64,000 nt of DNA from DSXH01 sp020724325 (GTDB taxonomy: Bacteria; Bacteroidota; Ignavibacteria; Ignavibacteriales; Melioribacteraceae). Where the stretch lies: NCBI GenBank assembly GCA_040756515.1, contig JBFLYW010000008.1, forward strand, positions 1 through 64,000, in the 5' to 3' direction. Below, in pieces: positions 1 through 8,212 of the stretch. Numbering within the stretch: the stretch's first letter is position 1; every line of letters begins with the position of its first letter. The position numbers and the translations under genes are program-made. The notes below the pieces were generated by a model. It ran no database searches. It was given only the letters and a program-made list of their open reading frames with translations, and was not told the DNA's origin.

Positions 1-72
1 CCTCATTCAGCTTTGGGAAACATAAGCCCGGTCGATTTTATTAAAAAACTAAATCTAAAAAAGGCAGCTTGA
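1..72 (+). mobile_element. 3' end of IS3-family transposase (partial)
   Basis: The first 72 bases read in frame 1 as 23 codons ending in TGA. The peptide begins PHSALGNISPVDF, which is the C-terminal signature of the rve integrase core in IS3-family OrfB transposases (usually HSALGY.SP.EF). Only this tail lies in the window, so whether the element is intact cannot be judged. The right terminal inverted repeat should lie shortly downstream, somewhere within about 73-131; I cannot fix its end without the left copy. It borders the exported-protein block at 242-4240. Confidence 0.72.
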
Positions 73-241
73 AAATGTCTCTACTCTTTTTTAATAATTT
101 TTGTCTTGACTTTGGGAGTGCATTACAGGATTCAATCATAATTTACGTTGAGCACATACTGAATCGCAGTCGGATAAAATTAAAACCGTTGTTAGAACAC
201 AAATAAAATAAACGAAAAATCCTTTGGCATACAACTACATG

Positions 242-991
242 TTAATAATACTCATAACGTATGACATAATACATCGGTTTAACAATTGTAAAATCAGTTT
301 GTTTTGCTTCCTCAATTATTACGTTACCTTTATCGTTATATGTATATGTAATAATTTGGATTTTTCTCCCGTTGCCGATAAATCTTTCGGACTTAATTAA
401 AATACCATTTTCGTACTGATGGATTATATACTCCATAGTATCTATACCCAAACTATCAGAGAACATTGTTTCTTTTATACAAAAACCTCCTGAATAATCA
501 TACATTGTACAACTTTCCAATTGATGATTATAATATTTAAATTTTCTTATAAGATGCGAATTTTCGTATTCATATTTATAAGCTACGCGGTCTAGTGATA
601 CTGTAAAATAGAATGTTTCTTCGCCCTTTAATCTTCCGTTATAATAACTGTAATAGGTTGAATCATATAGTATCCATCCACTTGAATCATTTGCGTAAGA
701 ATAAGTAATTCTATTAATAATTTTATTATCACAGGTGTATCTATATAATTCATATTCGTATGCTTTAGAAGAATGATTACCTAAATAATGATATATCTTT
801 TGAAGCTTCCCCTCATCATCATATAAGTATTCGTAAGTCTTATAAGGGATTTTATCCTCTACATAATTATAAAATGATTTCCTTTTAATTATGGCATTTG
901 AATTCTTCTCAGGGGAAACAATAGTACCCTCGATACAAGACAATAAGGAGAAGATAAGCACTAAATCTAAAACTAACATTGTTGTTTTCAT
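242..991 (-). CDS. Putative lipoprotein with YD-like tyrosine-rich repeats
   Basis: No known family is recognised with certainty. The 249-residue product starts with a hydrophobic segment ending in LLSC at about residues 16-19, a plausible lipobox, so it is probably an outer-membrane lipoprotein. The rest is a series of short strands rich in Tyr, with patterns such as YEYLYDDEGKLQKIYHY and ITYTYNDKGNVI, resembling the YD/RHS-type repeats seen in many Bacteroidota lipoproteins of unknown role. It lies 133 bp downstream of the next minus-strand gene, so it may be transcribed separately from the 1125-4240 operon. No catalytic motif is visible. Confidence 0.6.
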   Translation of the reverse strand: MKTTMLVLDLVLIFSLLSCIEGTIVSPEKNSNAIIKRKSFYNYVEDKIPYKTYEYLYDDEGKLQKIYHYLGNHSSKAYEYELYRYTCDNKIINRITYSYANDSSGWILYDSTYYSYYNGRLKGEETFYFTVSLDRVAYKYEYENSHLIRKFKYYNHQLESCTMYDYSGGFCIKETMFSDSLGIDTMEYIIHQYENGILIKSERFIGNGRKIQIITYTYNDKGNVIIEEAKQTDFTIVKPMYYVIRYEYY

Positions 992-1124
992 GGCATTTTC
1001 CTATTTAACATGGTAATAGAAATTAATAATCACCTCGTTGAGGACTGGGGGTTAACTAGTTATTACAATCATCACATTAATAATTTATGAATTTTAATAA
1101 GCTCATTTTGGGAATTTCACATTA

Positions 1125-1685
1125 TTATTCTGTCAATACAAAAGAAGGTTTCGATGTATCTTTTTTCCATTCGGGGGCCACTTGTATATTCTTGTCAAAT
1201 CCTTGAGCAATTTCCTTAGCTTTGTTTATCGGTGCATGCACAACAAGCAGCACATTATTTCTTGTGAAGGCCATCCGTAGGCTCCCATTATTCACTTCCC
1301 CAAATGCAATATCCCCAATTTTAAAACCTTCGTTTGTTAAACGAGGAGGTTTATATGGTGTTGTTAGACAATCTAAATATTCAACTAAAGCTGATTGTGC
1401 CTCCTCAATACTCGAAAATATTTCTGCTTGTAATCTCCCTTTTTTTATTTGATCGTTTTCATCAAGAGAAATTTTATAGAAGAATGATGTTTCTTTTGAT
1501 CCTTGAGCCAATGTGAGATTAAACTTTGAAATTAGCTGGGTAGGTAATTCAATATTACTTTTTATTACACCGCTTTTCCCGGGCCAATTATCATATCCAT
1601 AATTCATGTTTTGAGCAAACGTAATGTTAAAAAAACAACAGATAACAATTACGATTTGTATAATTCTCAATAATCTATTATTCAT
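1125..1685 (-). CDS. Exported protein of unknown function
   Basis: The 186-residue protein has a clear signal peptide (hydrophobic residues about 8-24, likely cleavage after TFAQ). The mature part has no motif I can name. It contains a helix-strand arrangement around EEAQSALVEYLDCL and later GDIAFGE and RNNVLLVV, suggesting a small alpha/beta domain. It lies 26 bp downstream of the transglutaminase-like gene and is the fourth gene of a tight minus-strand run, so the two are probably co-transcribed and may act together outside the cytoplasm. Function unknown. Confidence 0.62.
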   Translation of the reverse strand: MNNRLLRIIQIVIVICCFFNITFAQNMNYGYDNWPGKSGVIKSNIELPTQLISKFNLTLAQGSKETSFFYKISLDENDQIKKGRLQAEIFSSIEEAQSALVEYLDCLTTPYKPPRLTNEGFKIGDIAFGEVNNGSLRMAFTRNNVLLVVHAPINKAKEIAQGFDKNIQVAPEWKKDTSKPSFVLTE

Positions 1686-1711
1686 TTTCTCACCCCTCGA
1701 ACATTATTTTA

Positions 1712-2926
1712 TTAATTGACAGCAAAAGCTCTTTCATATGTAAAGTAACCGCAATTATAACGGTTACTACAATTCTCCCAAGAAGTCCAATCATCTACTA
1801 GGCGTTGGATATATGCCGATTCCGATTCATTGCAAGGTAATATCCAAGAGTATCCAGTTGTAGTAGTGCCACACCCAGGATTTGAGTTACTAACGTTGTC
1901 GGGATTACTATCAATATCATATTTTAAGCAAGCATCCCATGTAACATTACTGGCATTTTGCGAAAATGCATGATAACCAAAACCCCCATATCTACAATCA
2001 TCACCGATTAATGGTGAAGAAAAAGGATTGTTTGTTGGGGCAGGCGTACCAATCGGATCAATACAATTCAAAGCAAATGTACCCGAAAATGTTGTAAGAT
2101 TTAAATCACAACCAACTGCGTTGCCGAATGTAGTAACTGCCTTACCCATATCAAGACAATTTACCTCATAGGCGCTACCTAATTCAGATATGAATTGAGT
2201 TAAATAGAATGAACTCCAACCTCCATACCTAGGGGCACCGCTTCCCGTTTCATAATCGAATCCGCTTGTATATAAAGAGTTTGTAATATTAGTTGCCGCA
2301 TTTTCGGCTGAGGTTTGCCCACTTGCCCAAACACAAGCATAATCCAGTACAGATGTCCAGGGGATGCCCATTGGCGCTTGGGGTGCATCAAGCAATGTAT
2401 AGTAATAATGATTTCCGGTATAACCCATTGATAATGCTTCATTAACGCACCACCAGGCAAATTTCACATATCTCTTCCCAACACTGCCGGCTACCGTACC
2501 GTTTAATTGATAAGTCCTTATTTCTGAATAACCATTATTATTACTCGGGAAAGAAACTGTCGCATAAGGAACATCTCCAAAACTGATCCCTTCTGAAGCA
2601 GCGGCTCCAATAGCAAAATTATAACTTTGACTTTGATTTTGATTATGCCAGAATTGAACTTGGATTTTCCTGTTTGTTTGACTCTTTATATAAGCAAACT
2701 TTAGATTTGTTGAACCGCCATTATCCCACTCACGTTGTATTACGCTACCTCCGTAACCGGGAATAATTGAAAGTGCATCTTCACTATAACTGCCTGTATT
2801 GTAATTAAAACTGATATACACTACATCAATATCCAACGGATAATCCCAAGCGTAGGTAACAAAATTAAAACCATTAACAACCATTAAGGCAGCAAAAAAG
2901 ATTGCAATTAATCTTATTTTTTTCAT
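1712..2926 (-). CDS. Exported protein with possible transglutaminase-like cysteine domain
   Basis: The 404-residue product has an N-terminal signal peptide (about residues 1-27). Residues about 25-150 look like a beta-rich domain. The region from about 190 carries VNCLDMGKAV, then GYHAFS and WDACLKYD. A Cys in NCLD followed by a His and an Asp at this spacing is the arrangement of transglutaminase-like/papain-fold enzymes, so a Cys-His-Asp triad is plausible, but this is inference from motif order only. Many cysteines in the C-terminal third suggest disulphides, consistent with export. It lies 10 bp downstream of the TPR gene and 26 bp upstream of the next exported protein. Substrate unknown. 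Confidence 0.55.
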   Translation of the reverse strand: MKKIRLIAIFFAALMVVNGFNFVTYAWDYPLDIDVVYISFNYNTGSYSEDALSIIPGYGGSVIQREWDNGGSTNLKFAYIKSQTNRKIQVQFWHNQNQSQSYNFAIGAAASEGISFGDVPYATVSFPSNNNGYSEIRTYQLNGTVAGSVGKRYVKFAWWCVNEALSMGYTGNHYYYTLLDAPQAPMGIPWTSVLDYACVWASGQTSAENAATNITNSLYTSGFDYETGSGAPRYGGWSSFYLTQFISELGSAYEVNCLDMGKAVTTFGNAVGCDLNLTTFSGTFALNCIDPIGTPAPTNNPFSSPLIGDDCRYGGFGYHAFSQNASNVTWDACLKYDIDSNPDNVSNSNPGCGTTTTGYSWILPCNESESAYIQRLVDDWTSWENCSNRYNCGYFTYERAFAVN

Positions 2927-2936
2927 AAAGCATCTC

Positions 2937-3560
2937 TTATTTGTTTCTTAAATGATCAAAGAAAGGATGCTTGATTATTTTTGAATTTGGATAAGTAGTA
3001 ATAATATTTTTGAAAATTGCATCTGCTTTTGAAAAATTTTGTAAGTACTTTTTGTGGATTTTTCCTATTTGAAACATCATTACTGCATTATGTTCATAAT
3101 CTTTGCATTCATTTTTATTCAAATCATTTTCAATGATTTCTATTGCTTCATAATATTTACCCTGTTGAACTTTAATCCACGATAAACCAAAGTGAGCAAA
3201 AGAAACAGCAACCGGGTCATTGGCAAACTCAATTATCACCTTACGAAAATAAAAATCGGCACTAACTAGGTCGTTAAGCCAGGTATAACATAAACCTATA
3301 TTGTACGTTGCTTCAGGTAGTAAATTGGAATTATCTTTATTTTTAATTACTTTTTCATATTCTTTAATAGCTTCATTAAAATTAAATTCCTTTCTTAATT
3401 TTTCAGCATTATCAAAATGTATTGATAATCCGGCATTCGATATCGATCTAATCGTAATCGTAATTTCATTCTTCCCCTGTGCAATTATCGTATTGATTAC
3501 CAACGCGTTAAGTAAGAATACATATGCTAAAACTTTTGTTTCTATTCCTTTTATTATCAT
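2937..3560 (-). CDS. Exported tetratricopeptide-repeat protein
   Basis: The 207-residue product has an N-terminal hydrophobic segment ending near IIAQG, consistent with a signal peptide. Helical repeats follow, including FNEAIKEYEKVIKNKDN, PEATYNIGLCYTWLNDL, VSADFYFRKVI and YYEAIEII, which match the TPR pattern (about four repeats, residues 60-195). TPR proteins act as protein-binding scaffolds; the partner is not evident. It sits 14 bp after the T9SS-sorted protein and 10 bp before the transglutaminase-like gene, so it is likely part of the same operon. Confidence 0.66.
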   Translation of the reverse strand: MIIKGIETKVLAYVFLLNALVINTIIAQGKNEITITIRSISNAGLSIHFDNAEKLRKEFNFNEAIKEYEKVIKNKDNSNLLPEATYNIGLCYTWLNDLVSADFYFRKVIIEFANDPVAVSFAHFGLSWIKVQQGKYYEAIEIIENDLNKNECKDYEHNAVMMFQIGKIHKKYLQNFSKADAIFKNIITTYPNSKIIKHPFFDHLRNK

Positions 3561-3574
3561 TTCTATTTACTCCT

Positions 3575-4240
3575 CTATTCAAGGAATACTATCTTTTTTA
3601 CGTCTTGAAAAGTATTTGTCTTTATTCTGTAGAAATATATTCCGCTCGCACATGGTTTTCCCAAATCATCCGTTCCGTTCCAAGTAACATTATATGTTCC
3701 GGATTTTTGTTCTTCATCAACCAAAATGCGTATTTGCCGACCTAGTAAGTCATAGATTAATAGGCGTACATTCTCTTTTGTATTAGCTGGTAGTGAATAT
3801 TGGATATTAGTTGTTCCGTTAAATGGATTTGGATAGTTCTGGTTAAGTTCAAAATTTGATACTATAGAATTTTCTAAATTTAGTTCTAAAAAATAATACC
3901 ACTTATTAGTCGAACTATTATAAATGGTAAACGGAACTTTATATGTACCAGGTTTACAATCACGCTTAACATAAATTCTTAATTGTAGTTTATTATTACT
4001 TTTTGCATTTGGGAGAACTTCAATAGAGTTCGTTATTATGAAGATAGATATTCCATCAGGTAATTCGTTACCTTTAAATTCGGCATTCAATGATTTTAGA
4101 AGAGAAGATGTTTCATTAATTATTCTAATGGATAAAACATTTTCTCCATATTTTAGTTTTATGGGAAAAGTTTCACTAGCTAAAATATTAGAGGTAACTA
4201 GAATAACAATGGTTGGTATTAAATAAAATAATTTTCGCAT
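3575..4240 (-). CDS. Small secreted protein with T9SS type A sorting domain
   Basis: The 221-residue protein has a signal peptide (cleavage likely after LASE, about residue 23), a short beta-rich domain (about 25-125), and a C-terminal domain starting NYPNPFNGTTNIQYSLP. That sequence, followed by LLIYDLLGRQI, SGTYNVTWNG and SGIYFYRI, is the type A T9SS sorting domain that routes cargo through the PorU/PorV machinery encoded at 51513-56701. The N-terminal module is small and unrecognised. It is the first gene of the minus-strand run, so its promoter should lie just above 4240. Confidence 0.78.
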   Translation of the reverse strand: MRKLFYLIPTIVILVTSNILASETFPIKLKYGENVLSIRIINETSSLLKSLNAEFKGNELPDGISIFIITNSIEVLPNAKSNNKLQLRIYVKRDCKPGTYKVPFTIYNSSTNKWYYFLELNLENSIVSNFELNQNYPNPFNGTTNIQYSLPANTKENVRLLIYDLLGRQIRILVDEEQKSGTYNVTWNGTDDLGKPCASGIYFYRIKTNTFQDVKKIVFLE

Positions 4241-4408
4241 CTCTTACTCCTTTTTAAACTCTGGTTTTTTCAAACTGAGAGAAGAAAGATGTAAAATCTA
4301 TGAAACTATCTTCGAATTTCTTTTATCTACGTTTTATCCGCAGTACAGGGGAGCACATTACTCAATATTGAAGTTTTTTATTAGAGCATCTATAAGGAGA
4401 AGTTCTTG

Positions 4409-4483
4409 ATGACTATTTTTTTGAAAAACCTGATGAAGATGTATAAGTACTTCATCATAGTATCCCTTTTACTCGCAGAATGA
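4409..4483 (+). CDS. Possible 24-residue leader or relic of a secreted-protein gene
   Basis: An ATG preceded by AAGGAGA at 4394-4400 (8-nt spacing) opens a 24-codon frame. The peptide has basic residues followed by YFIIVSLLLA, like a signal peptide without a mature part. It could be the decayed 5' end of an exported-protein gene or a real small membrane peptide. The good ribosome-binding site is the only positive evidence. Confidence 0.22.
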   Translation: MTIFLKNLMKMYKYFIIVSLLLAE

Positions 4484-4831
4484 TATATAAAAGAAATTTC
4501 ATAGTCAAGCTATTAATTTTTAGTCTTTCTGAAAGTTGTAATAACATTTTAAAAATGCCAGCATACAAAAAACTATAGAAGTGTAAGAGAATAGGTTAAC
4601 AACTAATGTTACACGAACGTTAAAAATAAATTAACCATTGATCCTAAAGCTCATCAGCTTTGACTGAATGTTGCAAAAAGTCATTAAATGTATAACTTAA
4701 ACAATGTGTTTATGGTGGGAAAAAATTCAACGGTTTCCTAACATTTTTTACAAATTGTTCTAATCAATAAATCTTATTAGGAAGTTTTTCTGTTTGATCT
4801 AACAAATTACTAATGAGTATAAGAAAACCGC

Positions 4832-4887
4832 ATCGATAGAGTAAACTTTTATCAGAAAATTCTAAAATAAAGTTGACTCTATCCGAT
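4832..4887. promoter_or_regulatory. Imperfect inverted repeat upstream of maeB
   Basis: The left arm ATCGATAGAGTAAACTTT (4832-4849) pairs with AAAGTTGACTCTATCCGAT (4869-4887), with one mismatch and one bulge across about 18 pairs and a 19-nt AT-rich loop. GGGCTTTTTTG follows at 4895-4905. It ends 107 bp before the malic enzyme start. It could be a transcription terminator/attenuator on the plus strand or an operator; the sequence alone does not separate these. Confidence 0.45.
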
Positions 4888-4994
4888 CAGTACTGGGCTT
4901 TTTTGTTTAGGGTAATCTACATATTTTGCAACTACTAATAAACACATATATCATATCGAACTAAATTTATTTACAAATCAAAAGAGGCAAAACC

Positions 4995-7250
4995 ATGGCA
5001 TTTAATCGTGATGAAGCTTTAAAATATCATAGTGAAGGTAGGAAAGGGAAGATAGAAGTTATTCCTACAAAACCATGTTATACTGCTCGTGAATTATCAT
5101 TAGCCTACACACCCGGTGTTGCCGAACCGTGTAGAGAAATTGAAAAGAACGACGAGGATGTTTACAAGTATACTGCCAAAGGTAACCTTGTAGCCGTTGT
5201 TTCTAATGGAACGGCTGTTTTAGGATTAGGAGATATAGGACCTCACGCCGGTAAACCTGTTATGGAAGGTAAAGGTGTTCTATTCAAAAGATTTGCAGAT
5301 ATTGATGTTTTTGACATTGAACTGAAAACACACGATTCCAAGGAAGTAATTCGCGCTGTTCAGCTTTTAGAACCAACATTTGGCGGTATTAACCTGGAAG
5401 ATATTAAAGCGCCGGAATGTTTTGAAATAGAAGAAGAATTAATAAAAACAATGAACATTCCTGTTTTTCATGACGACCAGCATGGAACCGCAATAATTTC
5501 ATGTGCAGCATTGGTAAACGCAGCTGAAATTGCCGGAAAAAAACTAGATAGAATTCGCCTTGTAATTTCTGGTGCCGGTGCTTCTGCAGTAGCTTGCTGC
5601 AAAATGTATATTGCTGCCGGTGTTAAAGTTGAGAACATTGCAATGTTTGACACTAAAGGGCACATTAATAAAAAGCGAACCGACTTAAATAAATACAAAG
5701 CAATCTTTGCACAGGAAGTAGTTTTCAAAGATTTAACCGATGCAATGAAAGGTGCTGATGTGTTTGTTGGTTTATCCAAGGGAAATATTGTTTCTCAAGA
5801 AATGGTTAAAGGAATGGCAAAGAATCCGATTGTATTTGCCATGGCAAACCCTGACCCTGAAATTACCTACGAAGATGGAATTGCTGCACGTAAAGATATT
5901 ATTATGGCTACCGGAAGAAGTGATTATCCAAACCAAGTAAATAATGTGCTAGGGTTCCCGTTTATTTTCCGCGGTGCGCTTGATGTTAGAGCAAGTAAAA
6001 TTAATGAAGAAATGAAAATGGCTGCAACCAAAGCCCTGGCTCAACTTGCTAAAGAGAAAGTACCGGAAGTTGTTATTAATGCTTACGGCGGAATAGAATT
6101 TTCATTTGGACCGGAATACATTATTCCCAAACCATTCGACCCAAGAGTTCTATGGTATGTTGCACCTGCTGTTGCTAAAGCTGCAATGGATACCGGAGTT
6201 GCAAAAAATCCTATTACTGATTGGAATTTGTACAAAGATCAGTTGCAGGAACGACTTGGATTCTCAACCGAAATTATGAGGATTATGGTTCATAAAGCTC
6301 AGAAGAGTCCGCGTAGAATTGTTTATCCCGAAGGTGTGGAAGAAAAAATTATTCGCGCTGCTAATTCTGTTCAAGACGCAAATATTGGTCGACCGATTTT
6401 ATTAGGTAATGAAGAAGTAATTAAAAATAAAATTACCGAGCTTGACTACGATATTAAAAATTTTGATATAAAGGACCCTGAAACATGTCCTAATTGCGAA
6501 AAATATGCTCAGGAGTTTTACAAATTACGTCAGCGTAAAGGAATTACACTTAGAGACGCAAAAACATTACTGAAAGAGCCAAATTATTATGCATCAATGA
6601 TGCTAAAGCTTGGTGATGCCGATGCATTAATCGGCGGGTTAACGTATCATTATCCGCAGACTATTCGCCCGGCTCTCCAATGTATTGGAGTTAAGGAAGG
6701 ATTAACAACTGTTTCGGGTATGTATATTGTTGTTGTAAAGAATAGAATATTCTTCTTTGCAGATACAACCGTAAACATCGATCCTACGGCAGAACAACTT
6801 GCAGAAATTGCTATTAGTACTGCGGAGACGGTAAAATCATTCGACATCGTTCCTAAAATTGCAATGCTCTCTTTCAGTAACTTTGGCAGTGCACCTTATC
6901 CGCAGTCAGAAAAGGTTGCTAAGGCAGTAAAGATAGTAAAAGAAAAACGCCCCGATCTAATGATTGACGGTGAAATGCAAGCTGACACTGCTGTAGTGCC
7001 TGAACGGCTTGAATCAGAATTTCCGTTTTCATCTCTTAAGGGAAGTGCTAATGTATTAATATTCCCTAATCTGGAAGCTGGAAATATTGCCTATAAGTTA
7101 TTCCAGAGATTAACAGATGCAACCGTTATTGGACCAATTCTTACTGGAATGAAGAAACCTGTTCATGTTATTCAACGTGGAGATACAGTTGGCGATATAT
7201 TTAATATGACTGCAATTGCTGTTGTTGAAGCAGAAGACGGCATGAAATAA
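4995..7250 (+). CDS. maeB: NADP-dependent malic enzyme (malic + phosphotransacetylase-like domains)
   Basis: Cytoplasmic malic enzyme, which decarboxylates malate to pyruvate with reduction of NAD(P)+. At 751 residues it matches the long MaeB type: malic domain (about 1-160) with YTPGVAEP at 38-45 and the metal-binding region FGGINLEDIKAPECFE near 130-145, a nucleotide-binding domain with SGAGASAVACC near 190, and a C-terminal phosphotransacetylase-like domain from about 430 (VYPEGVEE onward) that is known in this family as regulatory rather than catalytic. AGAGGCAAAACC precedes the ATG. It appears monocistronic: a long regulatory-looking region lies upstream and a tandem repeat downstream. 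Confidence 0.95.
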   Translation: MAFNRDEALKYHSEGRKGKIEVIPTKPCYTARELSLAYTPGVAEPCREIEKNDEDVYKYTAKGNLVAVVSNGTAVLGLGDIGPHAGKPVMEGKGVLFKRFADIDVFDIELKTHDSKEVIRAVQLLEPTFGGINLEDIKAPECFEIEEELIKTMNIPVFHDDQHGTAIISCAALVNAAEIAGKKLDRIRLVISGAGASAVACCKMYIAAGVKVENIAMFDTKGHINKKRTDLNKYKAIFAQEVVFKDLTDAMKGADVFVGLSKGNIVSQEMVKGMAKNPIVFAMANPDPEITYEDGIAARKDIIMATGRSDYPNQVNNVLGFPFIFRGALDVRASKINEEMKMAATKALAQLAKEKVPEVVINAYGGIEFSFGPEYIIPKPFDPRVLWYVAPAVAKAAMDTGVAKNPITDWNLYKDQLQERLGFSTEIMRIMVHKAQKSPRRIVYPEGVEEKIIRAANSVQDANIGRPILLGNEEVIKNKITELDYDIKNFDIKDPETCPNCEKYAQEFYKLRQRKGITLRDAKTLLKEPNYYASMMLKLGDADALIGGLTYHYPQTIRPALQCIGVKEGLTTVSGMYIVVVKNRIFFFADTTVNIDPTAEQLAEIAISTAETVKSFDIVPKIAMLSFSNFGSAPYPQSEKVAKAVKIVKEKRPDLMIDGEMQADTAVVPERLESEFPFSSLKGSANVLIFPNLEAGNIAYKLFQRLTDATVIGPILTGMKKPVHVIQRGDTVGDIFNMTAIAVVEAEDGMK

Positions 7251-7338
7251 TCTAAGTTGTATTGCTCTAACTATTTTTAAAGTAGCTGTCTTAGATGTAA
7301 TTTCTGAAGTATTGTACACGGATACTCCGCCAAAAAGA

Positions 7339-7466
7339 CGGCGGATAAATCCGCCAGCAAATGGAGGATAAATCCGCCAGCAAATGGAGGATAAATCCGC
7401 CAGCAAATGGAGGATAAATCCGCTAGAAAACGGCGGATAAATCCGTTAGAAAACGGAGGACAATCT
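7339..7466. repeat. 23-bp tandem repeat, five to six units
   Basis: The core GGATAAATCCG or close variant recurs at 7343, 7366, 7389, 7412, 7435 and (degenerate, GGACAATCT) 7458, an exact 23-bp period. The unit reads roughly GGAGGATAAATCCGCCAGCA plus AAT. In the first unit GGCGGAT and ATCCGCC form a 7-bp inverted repeat around AA, so each copy can make a short hairpin. The 23-bp period is not a multiple of three and the array is non-coding. It lies in the 319-bp gap between maeB and the YkuD-family gene. Confidence 0.88.
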
Positions 7467-7569
7467 CTGGATCAAACGGATTTATACAGATATCTTTAAA
7501 AAATTATTACTGAGACGGCTTCTTATCTATTTTTTAAGAAATAACTTTTTGTAACATTAAGATTGTATT

Positions 7570-8196
7570 GTGCTAAAGAATATTTTATATATAAGTGCAA
7601 GCGTAATTATATTCTTTATGGGACTTATTCTTTACGGATTGATTCTAAATTTGGGAGAAGTTTCTTTAGAAGATGCGCTGCAAGATAAGAATTTATCTAA
7701 AATTGATAATCTTAGAATAATAGTTGACAGAAGCAGCTACCGATTAGAGATTTATTCAGGAAATATTTTGATTAAATCCTATAAAACCGTATTTGGTAAA
7801 AATCCAAGCACAATAAAAACTTCGGCGGATGATCATGTAACTCCAATTGGAGAATACCAAATATGTGCAATTGATACTAATCATAAGTATAGAAAATTTT
7901 TGCAGCTTAACTATCCTAATGAAAAAGATGCTGCCGAAGCATTAAAAAGAGGTTACATTAATCAAGTTGAATTTGAATCTATTTCTGATTCTGAAAAGAA
8001 AAGAGAATGTCCGCCTAAATCTACAAAGTTGGGTGCCAATATTGGAATACATGGAATTGGTGATTATGATCTTATTTTCCGGAATCTGCCTTTTATTTTC
8101 AACTGGACAAACGGTTCAATTGCTATTAGTAATAAGAACATTGATGAACTATCTTCAATTGTACAAACTGGTACTCGTGTAAAAATAACTTATTGA
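7570..8196 (+). CDS. L,D-transpeptidase-like (YkuD/YafK-type) protein with Ser at the nucleophile position
   Basis: The 208-residue protein has an N-terminal membrane anchor (about residues 5-29) and a YkuD-type domain (about 48-208) with VTPIGEYQI and IGIHGIGDYD (His161). YkuD enzymes cross-link peptidoglycan or attach proteins to it with a catalytic Cys in a HGC or NGC motif. Here the motif reads WTNGSIAISN, with TCA (Ser183) in place of Cys. The layout resembles YafK-type members, in which this stretch is normally NGC or LGC. It may be inactive, use Ser, or bind peptidoglycan only. GTG is the start. It lies 16 bp before the Omp85 gene. Confidence 0.8.
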   Translation: MLKNILYISASVIIFFMGLILYGLILNLGEVSLEDALQDKNLSKIDNLRIIVDRSSYRLEIYSGNILIKSYKTVFGKNPSTIKTSADDHVTPIGEYQICAIDTNHKYRKFLQLNYPNEKDAAEALKRGYINQVEFESISDSEKKRECPPKSTKLGANIGIHGIGDYDLIFRNLPFIFNWTNGSIAISNKNIDELSSIVQTGTRVKITY

Positions 8197-8212
8197 ATAA
8201 TAAGAGTTGAAT

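Larger units (their letters stand above)
4241..4994. other. Long intergenic region upstream of maeB
   Basis: This 754-bp stretch separates the minus-strand exported-protein run from the plus-strand malic enzyme gene, so it should hold both promoters. I see one 24-codon reading frame with a good ribosome-binding site (4409-4483) and one long imperfect inverted repeat (4832-4887). Otherwise it is AT-rich with frequent stops in all frames, and no RNA gene is recognised. It may include decayed sequence from the accessory block. Confidence 0.5.

Noticed and set aside
7110..7406. Antisense open frame running from maeB into the 23-bp repeat
   Set aside because: It depends on the repeat and on the shadow of maeB and has no recognisable start signal.
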